Shown here in pieces: positions 52,979 to 62,162 of a DNA stretch of 64,000 nucleotides. The notes beneath the pieces are model-generated. The model was not told the DNA's origin. It worked only from the letters and a program-made list of their open reading frames with translations, and made no database searches. Numbering within the stretch: position 1 is the first letter of the stretch; each line of letters opens with the position of its first letter. The position numbers and the translations under genes are program-made. The DNA comes from Dorea sp. 5-2. GTDB taxonomy: Bacteria > Bacillota > Clostridia > Lachnospirales > Lachnospiraceae. The DNA is taken from the NCBI RefSeq assembly GCF_000403455.2, contig NZ_KE159770.1:256474-320473 (forward strand), given 5' to 3'.

Positions 52979-53353
52979 TTAGCTGAGTGTAGCTAATACC
53001 GCGCCGGATTCGATCGCATCGCCGACGGCAACATCAATACTTGCCACTGTTCCGTCTTCCGGTGCTACAACTGGAATCTCCATCTTCATCGCTTCAATAA
53101 TAACTACGGCGTCGCCTTTCTTCACACTCTGTCCAACGCTTGCCTCGATCTTGAATACCTTACCTGCCGCGCCGGCTTTTACTTCGATAGAGCCTGCCCC
53201 TGACGCCGCAGGCTTTGCCGCCGGTTTCGCCGGCGCTGCCGCAGGCCTTGCTGCCGGTGCGGCTGCCCTTGCTGCCGGAGCCGCTCCTGCTCCTGCTTCT
53301 TCTACGGTTACATCATATACATTTCCGTTCACTGTAATGGTATAATTTTTCAT
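52979..53353 (-). CDS. Biotin carrier protein
   Basis: The 124-aa product has an Ala/Pro-rich linker (about 22-50) and a biotinyl domain with EAMKMEI (biotinylated Lys). It is shared by the carboxyltransferase(s) and the membrane decarboxylase. AAGGAGG precedes the ATG. Confidence 0.95.
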   Translation of the reverse strand: MKNYTITVNGNVYDVTVEEAGAGAAPAARAAAPAARPAAAPAKPAAKPAASGAGSIEVKAGAAGKVFKIEASVGQSVKKGDAVVIIEAMKMEIPVVAPEDGTVASIDVAVGDAIESGAVLATLS

Positions 53354-53377
53354 TTTTATATCCTCCTTATTATCTTC

Positions 53378-54142
53378 TTATGAATTCCATCTGTTCGCCT
53401 GCCGGCGTCTGATACTGCGGACAACGAATCCGTCCGTACTCGTCCCCTCCGCCGCTGCGATCGCCGCAGAAATTACCGCAATTAATTCCAGATCGTCCGC
53501 CTCTTCTGCCACTTCTTCCACAGCCGGCGCTGCCTCTGCCTCTGCTTTCACAGGCGCGGCCTGCGCCGCTTTCTTCTGGCTGCCGGAAGGAATGAACTTA
53601 AATAAAGAAATCACGATTGATATAAATATCAGCACTGAAAATACAGTACCCATACCCAACAAAGTGTTAAGCCCGGCCTTCTTAAGGATCTCGCCGGTAC
53701 TGAATTCCGCATTGACATTCACGCTCTCCAGATAAAGCTTCTCATCAAACTCGAATACGACATCCGCTTCACGGTTCTCATATTCCACATGCGTCGAAAC
53801 TTCTAACCCGTCTTCCGCCGCAGTATATTTCAGATCACCGTGTCCCACATACGCGCCGCATTCCTCAACGCCAGCCTTCCAGCTCTCGATCGCCGAAGAA
53901 AAGCTTTCCGGTGTAAACCGAAGTCCCGACTGCATAAACTGATAATTCTGTGAATATTCAGAAAGATTATTCCATTCCTCCAGCGACGCCTCGTCCACAC
54001 TCTCGCTGTACTGTATCAGAAAATCTATCATCTGCCCGACGGCCGCCTCGTCATATTCAATCGGTTCTTCTGTCTTGGCACATCCGGTAAAGCTAAGAAC
54101 CATGACAAGCAGACCGAGCAGTAAACTAATTTTTCTCTTCAC
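53378..54142 (-). CDS. OadG-like subunit with lipoprotein-type extracellular domain
   Basis: The 254-aa product starts at GTG (54142). It has a lipobox-like signal (LSFTGCAK), a ~145-residue outer domain, one membrane helix (about 175-195; LGMGTVFSVLIFISIVISLF), an Ala/Glu-rich linker and a short C-terminal part with IRRRQANRW as in OadG/gamma. Ordinary OadG is about 80-130 aa, so the outer domain is an addition. OadG anchors and assembles the decarboxylase. Confidence 0.85.
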   Translation of the reverse strand: MKRKISLLLGLLVMVLSFTGCAKTEEPIEYDEAAVGQMIDFLIQYSESVDEASLEEWNNLSEYSQNYQFMQSGLRFTPESFSSAIESWKAGVEECGAYVGHGDLKYTAAEDGLEVSTHVEYENREADVVFEFDEKLYLESVNVNAEFSTGEILKKAGLNTLLGMGTVFSVLIFISIVISLFKFIPSGSQKKAAQAAPVKAEAEAAPAVEEVAEEADDLELIAVISAAIAAAEGTSTDGFVVRSIRRRQANRWNS

Positions 54143-54156
54143 TTCGCCTCACCTCT

Positions 54157-55596
54157 CTAAACCGATCCGTGCTTCTTCACCGGACGATCTTCTCTCTTCG
54201 TGAACAACATCTCGAATGCCCCGATCACATATTTTCTGGTCTGATCCGGCTCAATGATAGAGTCCACATAACCTCTTCTTGCAGCAGATAACGGGCTTGA
54301 CTGCAGCTCCTTATATTCTGCCGCCTTTTCCTTCAGTGTAGCGGCGTCTGCTCCTGCATACATGATCTTCGCCGCAAGATCCGCCTCCATCATACCGATC
54401 TGTGCGGACGGCCATGCATAGACCATATCCGCGCCGACCGCCTTGCTGTTCATTGCAATATAGGCGCTGCCGAACGCTTTGCCGATGACTACATTCACCT
54501 TCGGAACCGTTGCGTCTGCAAATGCATAGGTAAGGCGCGCAGTCTCTTTGGCAAGATTCTTCTCTTCATACTCACCCGCGCCAAAACCAGTCACATTGGT
54601 AAGCGTAAGGACCGGAATATTGAACGCATCACAGAACTTCACGAATTCTGACGCCTTCTTCGCACCGTCAGCCGACAGAGAACCGTCGAATTCCGCCTCA
54701 ATCTCTGCTTCTTCATTGTATACTTTAGAACGATTCGCAACCGCCCCCACCGTCATACCGTTCAGGCGGATGAAACCGGTTACCATATCTTTCGCATAAC
54801 CTCTCTTCGTCTCGAAGAACACGCTGCTGTCAGAAATCATAGCAAGGGCGATCGCCGTATCCTCCGCCGCATTCTCAATGCTGTCGCAGAGACGGTTCAG
54901 ATCATCCGTGCACTCGTCATAAGAGGAATTCTCTTCGTTATTCCCCGGAAGAATGCATACCAGCGAACGGATCTCGCTTAAGATCTCGTCTTCCGAACCG
55001 ATGCCGTCCACAAGCCCGGACTCTTTGCTCTGATATTCCGGTGAAGAAGTGTCAAGCTTCGCCATACTGCTTCCCGGGATCGCATTCGGAGAATTCACGA
55101 ACAATCTTGCCTTCGAAGTTTCCATAAATGTAAAATCTGTTAAAGCCGGAACCACAGATAATCCGCCGCCGCATGTCCCAAAAATCGCCGTGATCTGAGG
55201 GATCACCCCGGATGCCATCGTCTGCTTCAGATAGAGATTACCAAATGCGTTCAACGCGTCTGTCGCCTCCTGAAGCCGGAATCCGGCACAGTCCACAAGA
55301 CCGATCACAGGCGCGCCCATCTTCATCGCCATGTCATAGATATTAGCGATCTTCCTGGCATGCATCTCACCGACCGCGCCGTTCAGTACAGACGCGTCCT
55401 GGCTGTATACATACACCAGATTCCCGTCAATCACTCCATAACCGGTGATCACGCCGTCCGCCGGAGTCTCTTTTTCCTGCATGTTGAAATCTGTACTTCT
55501 TGCCGTAACAGCGCCGCCGATCTCAACAAAGCTTCCTGCGTCAAGCAAGGAAATGATCCTGTCGCTTGCCGCACTTTTTGTTGCCATGTTGCCCAT
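54157..55596 (-). CDS. Acyl-CoA carboxyltransferase (MmdA-like)
   Basis: The ATG at 55596 lies 6 nt after GGAGGG. The 479-aa product has two crotonase-like halves, with GVIDGNLVYVYSQDASVLNG, IFGTCGGGLSVVPAL and KAFGSAYIAMNSKAVGADMV. This is the 12S/MmdA fold that transfers CO2 between an acyl-CoA (methylmalonyl/propionyl or malonyl/acetyl) and biotin. It is the first gene of the operon with oadG, biotin carrier, oadB and oadA. Confidence 0.9.
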   Translation of the reverse strand: MGNMATKSAASDRIISLLDAGSFVEIGGAVTARSTDFNMQEKETPADGVITGYGVIDGNLVYVYSQDASVLNGAVGEMHARKIANIYDMAMKMGAPVIGLVDCAGFRLQEATDALNAFGNLYLKQTMASGVIPQITAIFGTCGGGLSVVPALTDFTFMETSKARLFVNSPNAIPGSSMAKLDTSSPEYQSKESGLVDGIGSEDEILSEIRSLVCILPGNNEENSSYDECTDDLNRLCDSIENAAEDTAIALAMISDSSVFFETKRGYAKDMVTGFIRLNGMTVGAVANRSKVYNEEAEIEAEFDGSLSADGAKKASEFVKFCDAFNIPVLTLTNVTGFGAGEYEEKNLAKETARLTYAFADATVPKVNVVIGKAFGSAYIAMNSKAVGADMVYAWPSAQIGMMEADLAAKIMYAGADAATLKEKAAEYKELQSSPLSAARRGYVDSIIEPDQTRKYVIGAFEMLFTKREDRPVKKHGSV

Positions 55597-55690
55597 AGTC
55601 AAGCCCTCCATTTTCTTACATATTAAAATAGGTTGTACTTATTTTGTATAGAATATGAATATAAAGTAGAACCAAATTTTCGCCAATTAT

Positions 55691-55719
55691 ATTATAGACC
55701 TTTTATCCCTTTCCTGCAA
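55691..55719 (-). promoter_or_regulatory. Promoter of the decarboxylase/carboxyltransferase operon
   Basis: Minus strand: TTGCAG (55714-55719), 17-bp spacer, TATAAT (55691-55696). The leader is about 88 nt. Confidence 0.75.
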
Positions 55720-55759
55720 TACTTTTTCTATTTTGTTTTCCCGGCTTTAGAAGACGTGA

Positions 55760-55811
55760 AAAGTTCCTGTAAATGGCATCTAAAAATCCTCGTGTCATCT
55801 ACAGGAACTTT
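55760..55811 (-). terminator. Terminator of the LeuA-AraC gene
   Basis: AAAGTTCCTGTA (55760-55771) and TACAGGAACTTT (55800-55811) are perfect 12-bp arms with a 28-nt loop; CTTTTC follows on the minus strand. Confidence 0.7.
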
Positions 55812-55827
55812 ATATCCTTACTGTTCT

Positions 55828-57816
55828 CTACTTCTGATTCCTGAACTGCATCGGAGTCGTATTGTACGCCTTCTTAAACATCCGGTTAAAATGCTCCACA
55901 TTCTGATATCCCACAGACAAGGCGATATTCTCCACCGTCATATTGCTGCTCTTTAAAAGCGCTTTCGCTTTCTTCATCCGGATCTTCTTCACCAGTTCCC
56001 CGAAGGTCAGTCCTGATTTCTCCTTAATGTATTTCGAAATATACGGCTTGGATAAGTAGAATTTCTCCGCCAGGCCGTCTAACGTAATGTCAATATAATT
56101 CGCCTGGATATAATTCATGATCTCTATCATCCTCTCATCCTTGCAGCCGTCGGCATTTCCTATCTCTTCGATCTTATTGACCGCTACGGTAAGGGCTTCG
56201 ATGGAGGACTTGATGATATCCGCGTCAATCCCCACGCCCCAGAATATCCTGCCGCTGCAGACGATCCCCACATAGGAAACCGCCTTGGAAGAAGAGCCTC
56301 TGGTCAGCGAATGCTCTTCATAGAACCGAAGCTCATAGCTGATGTTAAAATACTGCTTGATGGCGTTGCTCACCGCATCCAGGCGTCCATTTCCCATAGC
56401 CGTGATCACTCTGGACTCGCCGCCGTGATTGATGGTCACCTCTGAAGTGATCCCGTCCACCTGTTTAAAATGACACTCGTCTATATGGAAGACAGGCCTG
56501 GTATTGATATAATGATCGGAGAAAATCTGGTAAACCCACTCAGGATTCAACTCCTTATGCGCCTTGTCAGACACATCTTTTACCAGATACCCCACTTCTT
56601 CACGCATCTTCTGCGGCAGATTGATCCCGTGGCTCTGCTTCAGGATATAGTTGACGCCGCCCTTGCCGGACTGGCTGTTAATACGGATCACGTCGGAATC
56701 GTATCTTCTTCCCACATCCTGCGGGTCGATCGGAAGATAAGGAACCGTCCATGTATCACGTTCCTTCTCTTCTCTCCACGCCATCCCCTTAGCGATCGCA
56801 TCCTGATGAGAGCCGGAGAATGCCGTGAATACAAGATCGCCCGCGTATGGCTGACGGTCATATACCTGCATCCTGGTAAGCCTCTCATAAGTCTCGCGGA
56901 TATGCCTCATATCAGAAAAATCCAGCCCCGGATCTACTCCATGAGAATACATATTCATTCCCATGGTTACGATATCCACATTACCGGTACGCTCTCCGTT
57001 CCCAAACAACGTCCCCTCAATACGGTCCGCTCCCGCTAAGATCCCAAGCTCCGCCGTCGCCACACCGCAGCCCCTGTCATTATGAGGATGCAGGCAGAGG
57101 ATCACATTCTCCCTGTAATTCAGATGCTTATTCACATACTCTAACTGACAGGCAAATACATGCGGCATCGCATTCTCCACCGTCGTAGGAATATTGATGA
57201 TCGCCTTATTCTCCGCCGTCGGTTTCCAGACATCCAGTACCGCGTTACAGACCTCTACCGCATAATCCATCTCTGTTCCCGGGAAACTCTCCGGGCTGTA
57301 CTGGAAGGTAAAGTTCCCGTCCGTCTCGGATGCAAGTTCAAGGAGTAACTTCGCCCCGTCGATGGCGATCTGTTTGATCTCTTCCTTACTCTTTCTGAAC
57401 ACCTGCTCTCTCTGTGCAACCGAAGTCGAATTGTAGAGATGCACTACTGCGTGAGGTGCGCCCTTGACCGCTTCGAAAGTCTTCTTAATAATATGCTCCC
57501 TCGCCTGCGTCAGCACCTGCACCGTCACATCATCCGGGATCATATCCTTCTCGATCAGCGTCCGCATGAACTGATACTCTGTCTCCGACGCCGCCGGGAA
57601 TCCTACCTCGATCTCCTTAAACCCGATATCGACCAACATCTGGAAGAACTCCAGCTTCTCTTCCAGGCTCATCGGCTCGATCAGCGCCTGGTTGCCGTCA
57701 CGCAGATCGACGCTGCACCAGATCGGCGGCTTATCAATATATTCCTTCTTCACCCAGTCATATGTGATCTCGGGCGGCATAAAATACGTTCTTTCATATT
57801 TGTGGTAATTTCTCAT
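55828..57816 (-). CDS. leuA: 2-isopropylmalate synthase fused to an AraC-type DNA-binding domain
   Basis: The 662-aa product has the LeuA TIM barrel (about 30-330; CSVDLRDGNQALIEPM and the metal motif HPHNDRGCG), a linker region, the regulatory LeuA dimer domain (about 430-555, the leucine-sensing part in known enzymes), then about 99 extra residues forming an AraC/XylS HTH pair (LDGLAEKFYLSKPYISKYIK; ENIALSVGYQNVEHFNRMFK). Type 2 LeuA usually ends near residue 550. The frame is continuous with no internal stop. The enzyme may sense leucine in its allosteric domain and report to DNA, which is inference. Confidence 0.9.
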   Translation of the reverse strand: MRNYHKYERTYFMPPEITYDWVKKEYIDKPPIWCSVDLRDGNQALIEPMSLEEKLEFFQMLVDIGFKEIEVGFPAASETEYQFMRTLIEKDMIPDDVTVQVLTQAREHIIKKTFEAVKGAPHAVVHLYNSTSVAQREQVFRKSKEEIKQIAIDGAKLLLELASETDGNFTFQYSPESFPGTEMDYAVEVCNAVLDVWKPTAENKAIINIPTTVENAMPHVFACQLEYVNKHLNYRENVILCLHPHNDRGCGVATAELGILAGADRIEGTLFGNGERTGNVDIVTMGMNMYSHGVDPGLDFSDMRHIRETYERLTRMQVYDRQPYAGDLVFTAFSGSHQDAIAKGMAWREEKERDTWTVPYLPIDPQDVGRRYDSDVIRINSQSGKGGVNYILKQSHGINLPQKMREEVGYLVKDVSDKAHKELNPEWVYQIFSDHYINTRPVFHIDECHFKQVDGITSEVTINHGGESRVITAMGNGRLDAVSNAIKQYFNISYELRFYEEHSLTRGSSSKAVSYVGIVCSGRIFWGVGIDADIIKSSIEALTVAVNKIEEIGNADGCKDERMIEIMNYIQANYIDITLDGLAEKFYLSKPYISKYIKEKSGLTFGELVKKIRMKKAKALLKSSNMTVENIALSVGYQNVEHFNRMFKKAYNTTPMQFRNQK

Positions 57817-57940
57817 GATCTACTCTTCCTCACTTTCCATTATTCTGTGCATTACTGCTTATATGTTTGGAATGCAATAATAATCATCAATTATATTGTC
57901 CTTTTTTAATCCTCCTATATCCTAACATATGTATAGCAAA

Positions 57941-57971
57941 AAGGAAAGTGATGATTTTAATCACTTTCCTT
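57941..57971. terminator. Terminator between symporter and leuA genes
   Basis: AAGGAAAGTGAT and ATCACTTTCCTT are perfect 12-bp arms with a 7-nt loop; T-runs follow on both strands. Confidence 0.85.
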
Positions 57972-57992
57972 GATGTTTTTTATCATTCAAGC

Positions 57993-59579
57993 CTATTCTT
58001 GCAGCGAAGATTTCTTCGTGATCGTTACCGTCTCATCATAACAGGAAAATATCTCTCCAAGTTCTTTCTCATCCTGCTTCTTCGTAAATAAACTGATGAC
58101 CGGGACAAGGAGCAGCCCGCCGGCCATGGCGATCACGCCGGAATTGATGGATGATCTAAAAATATACCCGAGGATCGGTCCCCATCCCGTCACATCGACT
58201 CCGCCAAGTGTCACGAACAACTGCAGAAGCGCGATCCCGCATCCCCACACAAAACACACAACTACAGAGATCTTCGTGATCCCCTTCCAGTATAATCCGT
58301 ACAAGAACGGCGCAAGGAATGCGCCTGCCAACGCACCCCAGGATACGCCCATCATCTGCGCGATAAACGTCACCTCTGGGTGTGCATCCTTAAAGATCGC
58401 GATCACTGCCGATACCAGGATGAAAAATACAATAAAAATCCGCATGATGGACACCTGCTTCTTATCCGACATTCCCTGCTTTGCCGCCGGCTTTATCACA
58501 TCCAGGGTAAAGGTAGAACTGGACGTAAGAACCAGGGAAGACAGCGTCGACATGGACGCCGACAATACCAGGACGATCACCACCGCTATGACGACAGAGG
58601 GAAGAGTCGCCAGCATCGTCGGTACGATCGTATCAAACAACGGCTTCCCGGTCGCTTCATTGACGGCGACTTTATCACTGTAGAGCCTTCCGAAGCCGCC
58701 CAGGAAATAACATCCGCCTGCAACGATGATCGCGAATACCGTCGATATCACGGTTCCTTTATGTATGTCCTTCTCACTCTTGATGGCATAGAACTTCCCG
58801 ACCATCTGCGGAAGTCCCCATGTACCAAGGGAAGTCAGCACCACCACAAAAAGAAGCGCCAATGGATCCGGGCCAAGAAATGCGGAATAAGCGCCCTCCC
58901 ATCCGGCGTCGCCTGTGATCGACGCAAGCGATCTCGTCGCTTCTAACAATCCGCCGTTCTCAGATAAGACAGAGCCGATGACCGCACAGATCCCGAATAA
59001 CATGATGATCCCCTGGATAAAATCATTGATCGCCGTCGCCATATATCCGCCAAAGATCACATAAAATCCAGTAAGTACAGCCATGACGGCAATGACCGCC
59101 CAATAGGGAATATCGAACACCAGCCCGAACAGGCTTGATAACCCATTATAAAGCGAAGCCGTATAAGGGATCAAAAAGATAAATACAATGACGGAAGCAG
59201 CCACCTTAAGCGGCACGGACTCAAATCTCTTCCCGAAAAAATCCGGCATAGTCTTCGCATCCAGATGCTGCGTCATAACACGAGTTCTTCTTCCAAGTAT
59301 ATTCCACGCAAGCAAAGAACCAATAAAGGCGTTGCCCAGTCCTGCCCAGGTAGCGGACATACCGAAGTTCCATCCAAACTGCCCCGCATAACCAACGAAA
59401 ATAACCGCTGAAAAGTACGACGTACCGAACGCAAACGCCGTCAGCCACGGACCGACTCCCCTGCCGCCTAAGACGAAACCATCTACATCGGTTGCATGCT
59501 TCCTTGAGTAAAATCCCACATAGATCATGACTGCAAAGAACACGATCAGCATAATGATACATAACATTTCTTTAGACAT
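57993..59579 (-). CDS. Sodium:solute symporter (SSS family)
   Basis: The 528-aa protein has about 13 helices and the SSS patterns: DVDGFVLGGRGVGPWLTAFA, GTSYFSAVIFVGYAGQFGW and GGYMATAINDFIQGIIMLFG (Na+-binding region). AGGAGG precedes the ATG at 59579. The substrate could be a carboxylate, amino acid or sugar acid; the neighbours asparaginase and M24 protein hint at an amino compound, which is weak. Its promoter is controlled by a palindromic site at 59674. Confidence 0.85.
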   Translation of the reverse strand: MSKEMLCIIMLIVFFAVMIYVGFYSRKHATDVDGFVLGGRGVGPWLTAFAFGTSYFSAVIFVGYAGQFGWNFGMSATWAGLGNAFIGSLLAWNILGRRTRVMTQHLDAKTMPDFFGKRFESVPLKVAASVIVFIFLIPYTASLYNGLSSLFGLVFDIPYWAVIAVMAVLTGFYVIFGGYMATAINDFIQGIIMLFGICAVIGSVLSENGGLLEATRSLASITGDAGWEGAYSAFLGPDPLALLFVVVLTSLGTWGLPQMVGKFYAIKSEKDIHKGTVISTVFAIIVAGGCYFLGGFGRLYSDKVAVNEATGKPLFDTIVPTMLATLPSVVIAVVIVLVLSASMSTLSSLVLTSSSTFTLDVIKPAAKQGMSDKKQVSIMRIFIVFFILVSAVIAIFKDAHPEVTFIAQMMGVSWGALAGAFLAPFLYGLYWKGITKISVVVCFVWGCGIALLQLFVTLGGVDVTGWGPILGYIFRSSINSGVIAMAGGLLLVPVISLFTKKQDEKELGEIFSCYDETVTITKKSSLQE

Positions 59580-59673
59580 CTTCCATTTCCTCCTAACTGT
59601 CCGGCGTCAAACAGACCTATTTGACTCATTGAAAGCAAGAATCATATGGCATATCCGCCGGCATGCGATCCTT

Positions 59674-59745
59674 TACTTTAAAGCGTTACGCTTTAAAGTA
59701 TTAAATCGCTTTGGATATAGTATCACAATTTCCATAAGATGTCAA
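59674..59745 (-). promoter_or_regulatory. Symporter promoter with a perfect 27-bp palindrome downstream
   Basis: Minus strand: TTGACA (59740-59745), 17-bp spacer, TACTAT (59717-59722). About ten bases past the likely start is TACTTTAAAGCG-TTA-CGCTTTAAAGTA (59674-59700), a perfect 12-bp inverted repeat with a 3-bp centre. The position suits a repressor roadblock. Confidence 0.8.
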
Positions 59746-59768
59746 CCTGTTTGGTAACGCTCGATCTT

Positions 59769-61154
59769 TCACTTCCCGTCTGTTATGACACATGCACGCT
59801 CTTTATCCAACATAAACGGACGCATATATGCAACGCCGCCGCACATAGGAAGAAGGTCTTTTGAAAGCGAGATCCCCAGCTCGTTCTGTATATAGTCCCG
59901 GCGCTTTTCCATACGCTCCCACAGCTTCGGATCCTCCAGCCGGATCTCCCTTTTCAGTTCTTCATTTGCCAGAGCAACTGTACTTTCCGCATTTACCCCT
60001 CCGTAACCTTTCACTGCCGGAATGATATCGATCTGAAAAATCATTCCGCTTTTCAGCCGTTCAACGGATCCTTCATAGATCGGCGACGACAGCCACTCTT
60101 CCTCCGCCGTCAAATGTCCCGGGCATAATGACCACCCATATTGTTTTCTTGGCAATACCTGCTCTATATACTCAAAAAGCTCTCCTCCTGTCATTCCGAT
60201 CTGTATCTTGTTAAGCCAACAGGCATAAGCATCAAAATAAGGAAATACGATCCTCTCCAAATAATCCCTTGCATTCTCCGGCAGCTCTTCGGCTGACATG
60301 ACCGCATATCCCGCACGGCTGGAAGCCCCGCCGCGATACCCTGTAGTCAATGAGATCGGATCTCCCTTCTGCACACGCTTCCTTCCCGGAAACATATTGC
60401 CATGTACATATCTCGCGCCGCTTGCCGCAATCGTTACAATACTGTTATGCTGTCCTGACCTCTTTAATAACCCGCCCAGTTCCATCTCCGTCACGCCGCA
60501 TTCCACCGCATCCATCGCATCCAGTACACAGTCCGAAGCAAGAGACGCCCCGTATTCATAATGCGCGATCTCATTCGCATTATTTACAGTCCGCACTCCA
60601 TTTTCTCCTATAAAAATGTCGGTTGCATTTAGCAGCAGCTGTTGGGATCCTGTGATCTCTCTGACTGTATCCACAATAAAGCTTGGAAGATCAAAAATCT
60701 GTCCTCTGTTCTCCACTTTCGACGTAAATAGTTTCCATCCTGCCAATCCTGTCTTTTTCTTTTCTTCAACGCCTGCTTCTATAAGAAGTTCTTTCAATGA
60801 CCGGTCTGTACGATCCGGCTGGTTTGGCAAAGAGAATATGGACGCATGGACTGCCGCTGCCTCTATTCTGGCTTTTCCCGCTTTGTTCAGATTTTCATTT
60901 CCTAAAACCAGCGTCATCCCGCCGTCTGCTTTTATAACCAGAAGCCCTTCTTCAAACCGTGTGAAATATCCCGTCAGATATTCAAAATTTCCACCGTGCT
61001 CTACGTCTCCATACACGATCAGCTGTGTGATCTCCCGCCTTTTCATTTCAGAAAGGATTTTTTCTTTTCTCTGCAATATTGTCTTTTCCGTCAGCTCCAC
61101 CGGGACATTGGTACAATCTCTTGGCGGCGCCTGTACTCTCTTTAATTCTGCCAT
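59769..61154 (-). CDS. M24/creatinase-fold protein without canonical metal aspartates
   Basis: The ATG at 61154 lies 7 nt after AGAGAGG. The 461-aa product has an N-terminal creatinase-N domain (LIVYGDVEHGGNFEYLTGYF) and a C-terminal pita-bread fold. In aminopeptidase P-type enzymes two Asp residues bind metal in a DxGxxxxxxxxD pattern; here that strand reads GDPISLTTGYRGGASSRAGY, with Thr and Ser at those places. A His (CPGHLTA) and Glu (NAEST) remain. It may act like metal-free creatinase or be inactive. It overlaps the asparaginase gene by 13 nt. Confidence 0.7.
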   Translation of the reverse strand: MAELKRVQAPPRDCTNVPVELTEKTILQRKEKILSEMKRREITQLIVYGDVEHGGNFEYLTGYFTRFEEGLLVIKADGGMTLVLGNENLNKAGKARIEAAAVHASIFSLPNQPDRTDRSLKELLIEAGVEEKKKTGLAGWKLFTSKVENRGQIFDLPSFIVDTVREITGSQQLLLNATDIFIGENGVRTVNNANEIAHYEYGASLASDCVLDAMDAVECGVTEMELGGLLKRSGQHNSIVTIAASGARYVHGNMFPGRKRVQKGDPISLTTGYRGGASSRAGYAVMSAEELPENARDYLERIVFPYFDAYACWLNKIQIGMTGGELFEYIEQVLPRKQYGWSLCPGHLTAEEEWLSSPIYEGSVERLKSGMIFQIDIIPAVKGYGGVNAESTVALANEELKREIRLEDPKLWERMEKRRDYIQNELGISLSKDLLPMCGGVAYMRPFMLDKERACVITDGK

Positions 61155-62140
61155 AAGCAAACCTCTCTATGGCCCGCGTCCAGTCCATTATCGTTCTTTA
61201 TCACATAGGGGTTAAGCGCAAGAAGGCGTTCTTCTGTTTCTTTTGTCAAACATCCAAGCATAGAAAGGATCTCAAGGACAAGAATCGGCCAGCTGCTCTC
61301 GGTGCCGTCTGCAAGCTTAAAACTTACCCCCAGCCTTTCCTTTTTCAGTCCAAAGCCATAGACTCCGTTGGCTCCGCCTTTCCCGATAATGTCAGCGTCA
61401 TAATTAATAAGAGAACACAAATACCCCGTCCCCCGCATCATAAGAGGATGCTCGTGAATCCTTGGAACATAAGCGCGGATCGCCCTTTGTAGGCTTTCAT
61501 CCCGGACACAGTCCGGACATGCCAGATTCTTATATGCCGTCGCAATGTTCCTCATTGCACACGCAAAGACAGGTACGCCGCAGCCATCCACTCCCGTTTG
61601 AAGTTCCTTTGCCTCACTTACCTTACAGATAACTTCCGCCGCCTTTTTTTGTGCTGCAGATTCCATTCTCCAGTAATCCGTCACCCTTTCTTTGCTTTCC
61701 CGCTGCACCAACATCAACGCCAGATGTTTTCCCGAACAATTATGATACAGCTTTCTTAACGGAAGCCCTTTTCTCAAGCGCTCCTCATTGGCGTATACCG
61801 CCGCGGGCGCCGCCGGTTTCATGCAAAGCCATTCTTCCTCCAATCCTGTTTTCTTAAGAATACTTTCAAGCGCTTCCATATGAAACGGCTCTCCTGTGTG
61901 AGATCCTGAAAATATGACGCTCTCTTTCGGAGTGATCCCATATTTTTCATCCAGACACATCTCCATGACCGGAAGCGCCTGAACAGGCTTAGATGCAGAG
62001 CGGTAGAAAACTACCGCCTCCGGATCTCCTGCAGAGAAGATGACCTCTCCGTCTTCATTTACAATACACACATAGCCAAAATGTGTCAGGTCGCACAGCG
62101 CTCCCCTGTATTCCCTGACAAGCGGTACAAATGAATACAT
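61142..62140 (-). CDS. Asparaginase (Asparaginase_II family)
   Basis: The 332-aa product resembles the thermolabile R. etli-type L-asparaginase family: FYRSASKPVQALPVMEM, FSGSHTGEPFHMEALESIL, YHNCSGKHLALMLVQ, VDGCGVPVFACAM and KGGANGVYGFGL. It should hydrolyse asparagine or a related amide. GGAGG is upstream of the ATG. It follows the truncated mannosidase gene with a 22-bp gap and is coupled to the M24-like gene. Confidence 0.88.
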   Translation of the reverse strand: MYSFVPLVREYRGALCDLTHFGYVCIVNEDGEVIFSAGDPEAVVFYRSASKPVQALPVMEMCLDEKYGITPKESVIFSGSHTGEPFHMEALESILKKTGLEEEWLCMKPAAPAAVYANEERLRKGLPLRKLYHNCSGKHLALMLVQRESKERVTDYWRMESAAQKKAAEVICKVSEAKELQTGVDGCGVPVFACAMRNIATAYKNLACPDCVRDESLQRAIRAYVPRIHEHPLMMRGTGYLCSLINYDADIIGKGGANGVYGFGLKKERLGVSFKLADGTESSWPILVLEILSMLGCLTKETEERLLALNPYVIKNDNGLDAGHREVCLWQN

Positions 62141-62162
62141 AATATCTTCCGTCCTCCATCCT

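Noticed and set aside
57817..57940. T-box or leucine attenuator ahead of leuA.
   Set aside because: The leader is short, AT-rich, and lacks a T-box sequence, specifier stem or Leu-rich leader peptide.
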